Assembly: GCF_009818105.1 (NCBI RefSeq)
Contig: NZ_CP046564.1
Location: 4,030,001-4,094,000, forward strand
Direction of reading: 5' to 3'
DNA: 64,000 bases
Source of the DNA: Bacillus sp. N1-1
GTDB taxonomy: Bacteria; Bacillota; Bacilli; Bacillales; Guptibacillaceae
Under the pieces are notes generated by a model. The model did no database searches and was not told the origin of the DNA. It saw only the letters and a list, made by a program, of their open reading frames with translations. Each line of letters begins with the position of its first letter. The first letter of the stretch is position 1. The position numbers and the translations under genes were made by a program. Below, in pieces: positions 26,184 to 34,194 of the stretch.

Positions 26184-27359
26184 TTACTTAGTAGCTAGCG
26201 TTGGTCTCTTCACCTCTACTGCATCCTTCATAACTTGAATCACTCTCATTTGCTCCTCTACCGTCATTCCCGTACCAGAAGGGAGGCAGATGCCTTTTCT
26301 AAACAAATCTTCCGAAATGCTCGTCCCATCAGCCACTTGATAAAAATCGCACTCTTTAAACAAAGGTTGTAGGTGCAGAGGTTTCCAAACAGGTCTTGCT
26401 TCAATATTCTCTAGCTCAAGTGCTTCAATCACTTTCCATGGTGGTAAGCCAATCTTTTCTTCTTCAATAGTAAGCGTGGTTAACCATCGGTTGTGTCTAC
26501 TTCCCTCATACTCTTTCATAAATGATAAGCCGTCCAGGTAACCAAGTTCTTCTTCATAGGTTCGGAAAATGCTTCTTTTCTTTTGCACTCGATTTTCAAT
26601 CGCTTCAAGCTGTGCAACTCCTATACCAGCCAAAAGATTACTCATCCGATAGTTATAGCCCTTCTCACTATGCTGATAGTGCAAAGCTTGATCTCTTGCC
26701 TGGGTTGATAAAAATCTGGCTTTTTCGATGCTTTTAACGTCGTTTGAGACAAGCATACCTCCACCCGACGTGGTAATGATTTTATTCCCATTGAAAGAAA
26801 ACACCCCATAGTTTCCAAAACTACCGCTCATTTTCCCTTTATAGGTCGAACCTAGTGATTCTGCTGCATCCTCTACCACAGGAACGTCATATTCCTTGCA
26901 GATACTTAAGAGTTCATCCATCTTAGCACTTTGTCCATATAAATTAACCACAATAACTGCTTTAGGTAGCTTTCCGATAAAAGCAGCCTTTTTAAGTGCT
27001 TTTCGAAGAGATTGTGGGCACATGTTCCAGGTGTCTGGCTCTGAATCGATAAAAACAGGCTTTGCTCCTTCATATAATATTGGATTCGCACTGGCTACAA
27101 ACGTAAGTGAGGAGCAAAATACGATATCACCTACAGTGATTCCAATGAGTCGAAGTGCTAGATGAATAGCCGCAGTTCCGGAATTGACGGCAAGAGCTTT
27201 TTTTACATGAATGTATTTTTCGATATCCGCTTCAAATCGATCCACATGTGGACCAAGCGGGGCGATCCAATTAGACGCAAACGCTTGTTTCAAATACGTT
27301 TGTTCATTTCCTGTCATGTGCGGGGGTGATAGATAGATTCTCTTTTGTGCTAGTTTCAT
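26184..27359 (-). CDS. epsN: DegT/DnrJ-family PLP aminotransferase, EpsN/PglE type
   Basis: A 391-aa pyridoxal-phosphate enzyme that aminates a 4-keto sugar nucleotide. Motifs: LALRLIGITVGDIVFCSSLT, PVVEDAAESLGSTYKGKMSG, and the PLP lysine in SFNGNKIITTSGGGM near residue 193. I use the ATG at 27359, preceded by GGAGG at 6 bp spacing; an upstream frame to 27416 would overlap the previous gene by 41 bp without a better ribosome site. Together with the dehydratase downstream it makes UDP-4-amino-4,6-dideoxy-GlcNAc, a bacillosamine precursor (family knowledge). Confidence 0.93.
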   Translation of the reverse strand: MKLAQKRIYLSPPHMTGNEQTYLKQAFASNWIAPLGPHVDRFEADIEKYIHVKKALAVNSGTAAIHLALRLIGITVGDIVFCSSLTFVASANPILYEGAKPVFIDSEPDTWNMCPQSLRKALKKAAFIGKLPKAVIVVNLYGQSAKMDELLSICKEYDVPVVEDAAESLGSTYKGKMSGSFGNYGVFSFNGNKIITTSGGGMLVSNDVKSIEKARFLSTQARDQALHYQHSEKGYNYRMSNLLAGIGVAQLEAIENRVQKKRSIFRTYEEELGYLDGLSFMKEYEGSRHNRWLTTLTIEEEKIGLPPWKVIEALELENIEARPVWKPLHLQPLFKECDFYQVADGTSISEDLFRKGICLPSGTGMTVEEQMRVIQVMKDAVEVKRPTLATK

Positions 27360-27375
27360 AAAAACCTCCACTCTC

Positions 27376-27999
27376 TTACTTATTGTAAGACGTAACTGTC
27401 TTCCCCTGCCTTTCAATATCTAGATCCAACATCATCTCTCGTTGAACTTCGACCATGCCTTCTCGTTTAAACACTTTCAAAATCGTCTTTCCTATAATAA
27501 TCAGATCCAGCTTCATCGACCTTTTCTTCACATACTCTACATCGTAAGCAAGCTTTCGATCCCATGTTAAACGATTTCTTCCAGAAATCTGTGCAAGTCC
27601 AGTTATTCCTGGTTTAACTGAATGACGACTGTTTTCTTCTGACGTGTAATAAGGTAGATAATGAACGAGAAGAGGTCGAGGTCCGACAAGGCTCATATCT
27701 CCCCTAATGACGTTCCATAATTGAGGAAGCTCGTCAATACTCGTCTTTCGAATAAACCTTCCAAATTTCGTAATGCGTTTGGAATCTGGTAATAGATTTC
27801 CTCTATCATCTTTCGTGTCCGACATTGATCGAAACTTATAAACGGTAAATACGTTGCACTGATAGCCAATTCGTTCTTGCTTGAATAATACGGGGGAACC
27901 ATATTTTACTTTCACGAGCAAAGCTGTCGAACCCCAGATCGGAGATAGAAGCAACAAGCCTGTTATACTGACGACAAGATCTAGCAACCGTTTCATCAT
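27376..27999 (-). CDS. epsL: Undecaprenyl-phosphate sugar-1-phosphate transferase, EpsL/PglC type
   Basis: Initiating phosphoglycosyl transferase of 207 aa. It has one N-terminal reentrant membrane helix (LLDLVVSITGLLLLSPIW), FKQERIGYQ, VYKFRSM, the catalytic Asp-Glu in TSIDELPQLWNV, and SLVGPRPLLVHYLPYY and RHSVKPGITGLAQISGRN. It loads the first sugar phosphate onto undecaprenyl phosphate at the inner membrane. The small PglC-like size and the nearby EpsC/EpsN/EpsM genes suggest N,N'-diacetylbacillosamine-1-P as substrate. Two adjacent ATGs exist; the second (27996) has better spacing from AGGAGG. Confidence 0.93.
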   Translation of the reverse strand: MMKRLLDLVVSITGLLLLSPIWGSTALLVKVKYGSPVLFKQERIGYQCNVFTVYKFRSMSDTKDDRGNLLPDSKRITKFGRFIRKTSIDELPQLWNVIRGDMSLVGPRPLLVHYLPYYTSEENSRHSVKPGITGLAQISGRNRLTWDRKLAYDVEYVKKRSMKLDLIIIGKTILKVFKREGMVEVQREMMLDLDIERQGKTVTSYNK

Positions 28000-28013
28000 A
28001 TCCTCCTTCCGTC

Positions 28014-28029
28014 ATTCTTAATAACGAAC
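28014..28029. promoter_or_regulatory. Degenerate SinR-like operator O4 (upstream of sugar transferase)
   Basis: ATTCTTAATAACGAAC keeps the 7-2-7 layout with three differences from the consensus, in the 38-bp gap before the EpsL-type gene. It is weaker than the other sites and could be chance. Confidence 0.35.
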
Positions 28030-28037
28030 ATCCATGT

Positions 28038-29087
28038 CTATAAACACTTCAGATACTCTTCTAGCGTATGATCAATCATCTTATTTACTGTAAAATTTTC
28101 CTCTACTCGTTTACGCCCATTATGAACAAAGTTCTCTGAAAGATGGCGATGTAACGTCATCGTTACGATTTTCTCACAATAGGCTTCTACTTGATGATCA
28201 GGAATTAAATACCCTGTTTCCTCATGCTGAATCGCTTCTTTTATCCCACCTCGATCAATTGAAATAACCGGGGTTCCTACAGCCATAGCCTCAAGTATAA
28301 CCATTGGGAATACCTCAGTATGTGAGGTAAGGAGCAGCAAGTCCATTTCCTTAATAAATCTTTCTGGTTGATTGACCGCTCCGACCATTTTTACTTTATG
28401 AGAAAGGCCGAGTGATGAGATCTTATTCACTATCTTCTCATTCTCTGGTCCTTCTCCGGCAATATGGAAAGTAAGCGATGACATTTCTTTTAATTTGTTC
28501 GCAATTTCCAGAAATAGTGTGTGATTTTTCTCTTCCGACAATCTCGCAAGGATCCCTACATGAAAGGCTTCACTTTTCTCTTTCGTTTGGAAGCGAAACT
28601 GTTCCAAATCTACCCCGTTATAGATCGTTTGAATTTTGTTAGCCTGTACACCTAGTGAAATGAGCTTATCTTTCTCATACTGACTAACAGCTATAATTTG
28701 ATCAATAAACCGATTCATTAAATAAACAAACAGTGGCCCTTTCGATTCCAGAACGGTTTGATTGTGTTTCGTATAGATAATCTTGAAAGGGATTCGGCTC
28801 GTTCTTTTAATGGCGATCGCATAGAGAGCCATGCGTAAGCTATTTGCGTGAATGACATTAATTTTTTGTTTAATGATTGTGCTTTTTATTTTTCTTATAT
28901 TATCTAGATGGTTTTTCCGACTAATTTCTGTGTAGTTTTGTTTGTGCTTTAATTTACTTACAAGATCGCCCGTGGCAGCGGCTGTATAAATGTGCAAATC
29001 AGGATGAGCTAGCGTATTTTCTAATTTACAAAAGTAACTTTCAGCTCCTCCTGTCACTAACTTATCCGTCATCATAAGAACATTCAT
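28038..29087 (-). CDS. GT4 glycosyltransferase of the eps-like cluster
   Basis: GT-B enzyme of 349 aa. It starts NVLMMTDKLVTGGAESYFCKLE, with the glycine-rich acceptor loop, and has VGILARLSEEKNHTLFLEIA, HIAGEGPENEKI and TSHTEVFPMVILEAMAVGTPVI with the E-x7-E donor motif. It resembles EpsF-type transferases. Its start overlaps the Wzy-like gene by 4 bp, so translation is coupled. It extends the repeat unit on the lipid carrier; sugar and linkage are unknown. Confidence 0.9.
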   Translation of the reverse strand: MNVLMMTDKLVTGGAESYFCKLENTLAHPDLHIYTAAATGDLVSKLKHKQNYTEISRKNHLDNIRKIKSTIIKQKINVIHANSLRMALYAIAIKRTSRIPFKIIYTKHNQTVLESKGPLFVYLMNRFIDQIIAVSQYEKDKLISLGVQANKIQTIYNGVDLEQFRFQTKEKSEAFHVGILARLSEEKNHTLFLEIANKLKEMSSLTFHIAGEGPENEKIVNKISSLGLSHKVKMVGAVNQPERFIKEMDLLLLTSHTEVFPMVILEAMAVGTPVISIDRGGIKEAIQHEETGYLIPDHQVEAYCEKIVTMTLHRHLSENFVHNGRKRVEENFTVNKMIDHTLEEYLKCL

Positions 29088-30358
29088 TGGATGGGATCAC
29101 TTCCTTTCATCATAGTATGTAGCACTGGTTTATGCCCTTTCGTTAGACATAAGGCTTCACGCTTACTTTCTTTCTGATCAGCATATAAATAAGAAGACAA
29201 GATCGCTAAGTAGAGAAAGAACATATCATTAATAATGAGCGATAAGGATAGCATCTGGAGCATAAACCCTATGAATGTTAAAAAGAGATAAGGCTTTCGA
29301 CGGTACATCTTGCTTTCAACTAGTTGAAACACGAGTAGAAACGCAAAGATTAAATAAAAGAACAAGCCAATTAGCCCAGATTCCGATAGAATATCAAGGA
29401 ACGTATTGTGAACATAGTGACTATCACCGAAGAAATAGAAATTGTAATCAGGATAATTAAAAGCACCTATTCCAAAAATCTGATGAGTCGAAAAGAATTC
29501 CCACGCACGAGCCCAGAGATCAAACCTGCCGCTCCCTCCGTCCTGTGAAAAATCTTCGACACGTGATTCCAAAATGCCATAGAAGTCAAATTTCAATTGG
29601 ACAATCGCTAGATAAGCTAGAATCGATAGCATAACAACGGAACCAAGTAAGAGCTTTGCCTGCTGTAATGGACGGTTCATCAAGAGGTAAAGAAGAAATA
29701 CAACCACCATTGCTAGCAAGCCACCTCTTGAGAAGGTTAGCAAACTTGTCATGATAGAAAGTAGTAAACCGACTTTATGCCACCACCTCTTGCCATTACA
29801 TAGAAAATACGTAAAGAAAATCGTGTTATAAAAAATATAAAAGTTCGGATCTTGTAGAACGCCTATTAAACGCGGATAATCTCGATCGAAGAGGACTCCG
29901 TAAGAGATGACCCCATCTCCCTCAAAAGAAAAGTGATGTTGTTTCAAACCAATCACATATAACCCTAAACTAATGAGGTTAAATAATATCCCAGATATGC
30001 CGAGTGCTTTCTCAATTAATTTTTGACTAGATCCACTCAAGATGTCTTTAATCACAATGTAACAAGCCAAATATAAGATGACGCCAAGTAAAATCCGTAG
30101 ACTTGAAATGGCGTGAAGAGAGAATGCCCCTGAATACACATAAGCAAAGTAGAAAAGGAAAAGAAACACTTCAAATAATTGAAATGACCGAAACCGAAAG
30201 CTACTAAGGTGAAAGACGATAAACAGGATACAGAACAGCATATAGGGTTTTAATGCAAAGCCAAAATAAAGATTGTATTTCCCCATCGTAACGAGTAAGA
30301 AAAGCAGGCTTAGCATAACGAGCGAAACACGTGGTCGCAGGTTATTTTGATTATCCAT
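29084..30358 (-). CDS. O-antigen ligase/Wzy-like polysaccharide polymerase
   Basis: A polytopic membrane protein of 424 aa with about ten to twelve hydrophobic helices. It carries the Wzy/WaaL-type periplasmic region GSGRFDLWARAWEFFSTHQIFGIG, then DSHYVHNTFLDILSESG near residue 300, the typical signature of the O-antigen ligase superfamily. It polymerises flipped repeat units outside the membrane. It overlaps the flippase gene by 8 bp and the glycosyltransferase gene by 4 bp. In this context polymerase is more likely than ligase. Confidence 0.87.
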   Translation of the reverse strand: MDNQNNLRPRVSLVMLSLLFLLVTMGKYNLYFGFALKPYMLFCILFIVFHLSSFRFRSFQLFEVFLFLFYFAYVYSGAFSLHAISSLRILLGVILYLACYIVIKDILSGSSQKLIEKALGISGILFNLISLGLYVIGLKQHHFSFEGDGVISYGVLFDRDYPRLIGVLQDPNFYIFYNTIFFTYFLCNGKRWWHKVGLLLSIMTSLLTFSRGGLLAMVVVFLLYLLMNRPLQQAKLLLGSVVMLSILAYLAIVQLKFDFYGILESRVEDFSQDGGSGRFDLWARAWEFFSTHQIFGIGAFNYPDYNFYFFGDSHYVHNTFLDILSESGLIGLFFYLIFAFLLVFQLVESKMYRRKPYLFLTFIGFMLQMLSLSLIINDMFFLYLAILSSYLYADQKESKREALCLTKGHKPVLHTMMKGSDPIQ

Positions 30359-31808
30359 GCTTCACTTCCTTTGCTGCTTGCCGTTTCATCAATTGTTTAC
30401 CCCTTACTTGCTCTATTATTTTTCTTGATAGGTCCTTATCTAGCAGCACCAGACCTATCAATATGAAGAATCCGATCAGTGTTGCCACAATTGGCATCGC
30501 TGAAAGTAGTTTATTTATAATCAGTAAAGAACAAAGAAACAAACTCGCATATGGGACAACTGCTTTTTTCAGAAGCGTGACACGCTTTGGTGTGCAACTA
30601 ATATAGCCAATAAAAGAAATCGTTTCTAACAGTAACCCTGCATATGCCGCTCCTAAAATACCATACCCTCGACTTAGTACGATATAAAGAACGCCCCCAC
30701 AAACTAAGGCAACACCCTGGACAATTGTTCGTTTATACTGCATTGCCTGGGTTGTTAATCCATCAGCAAGAGCAATATTCATCGATTGCAGGGCTAACAT
30801 AATCGCTAATACTTTCAATGGTTCGGATGCAGGAAGCCAGCTTGGTCCAAATAGTAACTCTACGATGATGTCAGATAAGAAAAACAGTGGGAAAGCCATC
30901 ATCATCCCCATGATACTCATCATCTTGATTTGCATCACATTTAACCTGGTGTGCGCCTTGATATTGCCTTCATGAAATTGCCGATACATAACAGGGTAAT
31001 AAGCACCTGCAATGACAAAAGGAACTTGCTGTAGCGCTTGTGGAATACGGTACGCTACTGCAAACAACCCTACCTGTGCTAAAGAAATGGTTTGTTCAAG
31101 AAGGATTGGACCCAATTGAGGCGTTAATACAAATAGAAATCCAGCAATCGTAAACGGCCATATTTCTTTTAAAAGACCTTTATGAAATGAACTTCGGAAA
31201 ACAAACGTCATATTCTTCCAAACGAGGTAGAGCGCAAACAGTCCAGCTATTAAATAAGAGCATCCATATAACGTATAGATGAATACGGGGTTAATTGAGA
31301 ATAGCATTCCTAATAAAACAACTGAAACAAGTAAGATGGAAGAAGTGATCCGAATGAGACCCGTTAAATGCATCTTCTCAATGACTTGAAAATAAGCCGT
31401 TCCAATGCTTTGCAGTGTTAACCCACTCACCATTGGAATTAATAAGTAATACGCTGCTTGCACCAATTCAGGATGATCAGAATAAAACAGGTGAATAATC
31501 CCAAAACCAATGATCAAGGTACCTCCTAAAAGGAGAAGCCTTAGTTTTAAATAAGATGTGATGACCACTGGGATATTTGCAATATTTGCTGACCCTTCTC
31601 GTACGACGATGCGACTTAAACCAGCATCCGTAAAATAGCCCATGATCATGGCGAAAGCAAGTACAACGCTAAACAAACCGTAATGATAGGACTCAAGATA
31701 GGAAGCAAGAACGATAAGGGATATAGCATTTAAACCACTTGCAAAAACAGTGCTATAAAACAGATGAAGGATATTTTTTATAATTGAATTTCGTTTAACA
31801 GTTCCCAT
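30351..31808 (-). CDS. Oligosaccharide flippase (Wzx/EpsK type)
   Basis: Polytopic membrane protein of 485 aa with twelve to fourteen helices, of the polysaccharide biosynthesis (MATE/MVF) superfamily. The N-terminal segment NILHLFYSTVFASGLNAISLIVLA and GYFTDAGLSRIVVREGS are typical for Wzx proteins. It flips undecaprenyl-linked repeat units to the outer face. It lies between the BY-kinase-like gene (27 bp upstream) and the polymerase gene (8-bp overlap), the usual order of Wzx/Wzy-dependent pathways. Confidence 0.92.
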   Translation of the reverse strand: MGTVKRNSIIKNILHLFYSTVFASGLNAISLIVLASYLESYHYGLFSVVLAFAMIMGYFTDAGLSRIVVREGSANIANIPVVITSYLKLRLLLLGGTLIIGFGIIHLFYSDHPELVQAAYYLLIPMVSGLTLQSIGTAYFQVIEKMHLTGLIRITSSILLVSVVLLGMLFSINPVFIYTLYGCSYLIAGLFALYLVWKNMTFVFRSSFHKGLLKEIWPFTIAGFLFVLTPQLGPILLEQTISLAQVGLFAVAYRIPQALQQVPFVIAGAYYPVMYRQFHEGNIKAHTRLNVMQIKMMSIMGMMMAFPLFFLSDIIVELLFGPSWLPASEPLKVLAIMLALQSMNIALADGLTTQAMQYKRTIVQGVALVCGGVLYIVLSRGYGILGAAYAGLLLETISFIGYISCTPKRVTLLKKAVVPYASLFLCSLLIINKLLSAMPIVATLIGFFILIGLVLLDKDLSRKIIEQVRGKQLMKRQAAKEVKHG

Positions 31809-31835
31809 CAGGATTCACCCTATGCGTAACAAAAT

Positions 31836-32453
31836 TTATGTTTTTTGATAAATCACGCCAACGATCGGTTTGTCAGCTTTCTTATATGCTTCAACAATGT
31901 GCTTTATTTCTTCCATCTTATCTTTCTTTTCCTTCACCATCAGAAGAGCACCGTCACATGTCGTTAATAAGATGGAAAGTGGAGGTGAGTGCGGCGGCGT
32001 TTGGATAAGAACAAGATCATACATCGTTCGCCATTTGGTTAACTCTTTTTCGTAGTTCTTTGAAAGTCTACGACCAGCTACCTCTCCTTCTGATCCCGCT
32101 GCTAATAATGAAAGTCCCTCTACTCCTGTTTGTCTCGTTAACTGCTCTGATGGAATCCCTCTCAATAGAAGATCGGCTAATCCCGTCTGAGATGGCATTC
32201 GAAACCACTCATGTACGGTAGGACATTCGAAATCACTATCAACAAGCAGGACATTTTTCCCCCGATCCGCCATTGCTTTGGCTACTTCACTCGTTACGAT
32301 CGATCGACTTCTTTCCTTTCCAGGTGAGGTAACCATCAGTATGAGGGACTGTCGCGTTAGCGTTTGCTCGATTTTTGAACAGAGCGCATCCATCTGACTA
32401 TGAAAATGCTTATTCTTTTGGATTGATTCAGTTACTAGTGTTTGATTGGGCAT
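31836..32453 (-). CDS. BY-kinase-like (EpsB/CapB) protein with degenerate active site
   Basis: A 205-aa homologue of bacterial tyrosine kinases that work with Wzz-like modulators. It starts at ATG 32453, with AGGAGGT 7 bp upstream. The fold is recognisable: MVTSPGKERSRS (P-loop region), VLLVDSDFECPTVHEWF (Walker A'), GLADLLLRG, LSLLAAGS, YDLVLIQTPP (Walker B). However, the P-loop normally reads PGEGKST: here the Gly-Lys is Ser-Arg. The Walker B aspartate (IDTPP) is Gln, and no tyrosine cluster ends the protein (YQKT). It is probably a pseudo-kinase that still pairs with the Wzz-like partner, whose gene overlaps it by 26 bp. Confidence 0.88.
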   Translation of the reverse strand: MPNQTLVTESIQKNKHFHSQMDALCSKIEQTLTRQSLILMVTSPGKERSRSIVTSEVAKAMADRGKNVLLVDSDFECPTVHEWFRMPSQTGLADLLLRGIPSEQLTRQTGVEGLSLLAAGSEGEVAGRRLSKNYEKELTKWRTMYDLVLIQTPPHSPPLSILLTTCDGALLMVKEKKDKMEEIKHIVEAYKKADKPIVGVIYQKT

Positions 32454-33174
32454 GAATCTTACCTCCTTTCTTATTGAATACCTCACGCTTTCGACGCATC
32501 TTCCTATTCAAACGTGCGTATTTTTTATCATTTAACGTTAGCTCACCAATAACAGGTAATCCAAGTGACCATTCAATCTCTTTCGCATCCTGTAACGTAT
32601 CATCAAAGTAGTCACGTAGCATCGCTAAACCAATCCCTACAAGTAGTCCAACCGTTAACCCAATTGCCATGTTGAGTGTTGAACTCCCAACTTCCTTAGA
32701 TCCACTATCGTTCTTACTTAACACTTCGACATCGCGTATGTTTAACAATTCACCCATTTTGTCAACAGATGCCGTAGCCGTTGCTTGGGCAATTAATTTG
32801 GCTCTGTCTGGATCCAAGTCTTGGACTGAAATGGTGATAATTTGTGAATTCTGGCTATTGGTAACGGCTATACTCTCTGAAAGGTCTTCCTCTGTCACCT
32901 TCATATCGCGCTTGACCTGATCAAAAACGACGGAGCTACTAATCAAGTCCATCGAAGAAGCCATTAAGCGACTCACTCTCTGCGTATCCGCTACCGTCTC
33001 TTCATCATTTAACGAACCAATAAAGATAAACTCCTGCGCTTCATAAGTCGGTTCAATAAAATAAAGCGTTGCTACAGCCGAAATTCCAAAAAACACAATG
33101 GCTGTTACCAGGATAGTTAGAAATCTTTTTTTCATAATCGACAAAAATCGTTTTAAATCCATTCTCTCGTCCAT
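32428..33174 (-). CDS. Wzz-like chain-length/kinase-modulator protein (EpsA/CapA type)
   Basis: A 248-aa polysaccharide co-polymerase. N-terminal membrane helix (FLTILVTAIVFFGISAVATLYF), extracellular domain, then a second helix (MAIGLTVGLLVGIGLAML, near residue 180) and a basic cytoplasmic tail (LNRKMRRKREVFNKKGG). It controls polymer length and normally activates the partner BY-kinase. Start chosen at ATG 33174 with GGAGGTAACG directly before it; a GTG at 33186 overlaps that ribosome site. It is the first gene of the eps-like operon, behind three SinR-like operators. Confidence 0.92.
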   Translation of the reverse strand: MDERMDLKRFLSIMKKRFLTILVTAIVFFGISAVATLYFIEPTYEAQEFIFIGSLNDEETVADTQRVSRLMASSMDLISSSVVFDQVKRDMKVTEEDLSESIAVTNSQNSQIITISVQDLDPDRAKLIAQATATASVDKMGELLNIRDVEVLSKNDSGSKEVGSSTLNMAIGLTVGLLVGIGLAMLRDYFDDTLQDAKEIEWSLGLPVIGELTLNDKKYARLNRKMRRKREVFNKKGGKIHAQSNTSN

Positions 33175-33221
33175 CGTTACCTCCACAACAATAGAATTTC
33201 AATTAGTAAATCCCCTTGAAT

Positions 33222-33237
33222 GTTCACTATAAAGAAC
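33222..33237. promoter_or_regulatory. SinR-like operator O5 (eps promoter region)
   Basis: GTTCACTATAAAGAAC, 48 bp upstream of the Wzz-like start: one exact AAAGAAC half-site and one with two changes, 2-bp spacer. It is the nearest of three sites in this 298-bp promoter region. Confidence 0.65.
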
Positions 33238-33297
33238 ACATCTGCAGACACGCTATTTTTATCAGCTATCCCCTGGTGAGTCACTTGAGCCCCTTTT

Positions 33298-33313
33298 GTT
33301 CTTTTTAAAGAAT
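33298..33313. promoter_or_regulatory. SinR-like operator O6 (eps promoter region)
   Basis: GTTCTTTTTAAAGAAT: exact GTTCTTT half-site and AAAGAAT, 2-bp spacer, 124 bp upstream of the Wzz-like start. Its centre lies 76 bp from that of O5. Confidence 0.68.
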
Positions 33314-33432
33314 GTACTTAAATAGTAAATCTTTATCAATTGATTGAAAACCGTTAAATACCACCAAAAAGAACCCTTTCGACACGATTTTCTACGTATC
33401 CCTAACGATATCACGTTTTCTCTTACATTTGC

Positions 33433-33448
33433 GTTCATTATATAGAAC
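33433..33448. promoter_or_regulatory. SinR-like operator O7 (eps promoter region)
   Basis: GTTCATTATATAGAAC: palindrome with one change in each half-site, 2-bp spacer, close to the 3' end of the acetyltransferase gene. Three spaced sites would allow cooperative or looped repression of the eps promoter. Confidence 0.6.
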
Positions 33449-33472
33449 AAAATTGTAACTAGAGACACAAGA

Positions 33473-34096
33473 CTATGTAACTACTCTAGCAGGTGTGCCG
33501 TACGCTTTTTGACCATCAAGAATTTCACGAGTAACGGTCGATCCTGCTCCTATGATACACCAGCTCCCGACGGTACATGATGGAACAATAACTGTTCCTG
33601 CTCCAATATGGGTTCCTTCACCAATCGTGACGTTCCCCGTTAAGGTTGAACCTGGCGAGATGTGAGCATAATCCCCTATTACATTATCATGTTCTACAAT
33701 CGAACCCGTATTAAGAATCGCATGGGAGCCAATGGTACTATCAGCCTGTACAACACTTCTTGCCATTATAACTGTTCCAAGCCCTATGCTAGCTTTAGGA
33801 CTAACAATGGCTGATTCATGAATCAACGTAATGTATCGTTCTTTTGGTAGAGCTAACTTATGTACAACACTTTTACGTGATTCATTATCGCCTATTCCGA
33901 TGATGAAGAAAGTATCTCCTTCAAGTGATAACTCCATTCCATAGCGGATTGGTCCATACGAAACACCATTTCGTATCGTTACTTCTTCATAACGATCGTC
34001 CAGAATCGCTACTAGCTTCAACTCCTTACTCATTAAAACAATATCCTGAATGACTTTACTATGCCCACCATGCCCAATGATGACAATTTTCTTCAT
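33473..34096 (-). CDS. epsM: Sugar acetyltransferase, NeuD/PglD/EpsM type
   Basis: Hexapeptide-repeat acetyltransferase of 207 aa. It has an N-terminal Rossmann-like UDP-sugar domain (KKIVIIGHGGHSKVIQDIV) and a left-handed beta-helix with the catalytic histidine in NTGSIVEHDNVIGDYAHISPG near residue 137 and repeats such as IGEGTHIGAGTVI. PglD-type enzymes N-acetylate UDP-4-amino sugars, the last step to UDP-N,N'-diacetylbacillosamine. It is separated from the main eps-like operon by the operator region but completes the dehydratase, aminotransferase and transferase set there. Confidence 0.92.
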   Translation of the reverse strand: MKKIVIIGHGGHSKVIQDIVLMSKELKLVAILDDRYEEVTIRNGVSYGPIRYGMELSLEGDTFFIIGIGDNESRKSVVHKLALPKERYITLIHESAIVSPKASIGLGTVIMARSVVQADSTIGSHAILNTGSIVEHDNVIGDYAHISPGSTLTGNVTIGEGTHIGAGTVIVPSCTVGSWCIIGAGSTVTREILDGQKAYGTPARVVT

Positions 34097-34170
34097 TTTT
34101 CTCCCCCCATATCTATCAATTCGTCTTGGGATAAAGAATTCCTACACACTTCTACAGAATTAAAAGAAAA

Positions 34171-34187
34171 CCAATCAAATTGATTGG
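34171..34187 (-). terminator. Terminator of the DUF4038 gene
   Basis: Palindrome CCAATCAAATTGATTGG followed on the minus strand by TTTTCTTTT, 7 bp past the DUF4038 gene's stop. Short stem but a good U-run. Confidence 0.65.
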
Positions 34188-34194
34188 CTTCTGA

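Noticed and set aside
33262-33468. 68-codon frame in the eps promoter region
   Set aside because: It overlaps two operator sites, lacks a ribosome site and has a composition typical of random AT-rich DNA.
34120-34135. AAAGAA(T) half-site upstream of the EpsM-type gene as an eighth SinR-like operator
   Set aside because: The left half (TCTTGGG) does not match; a single half-site of this kind is expected by chance in AT-rich DNA.
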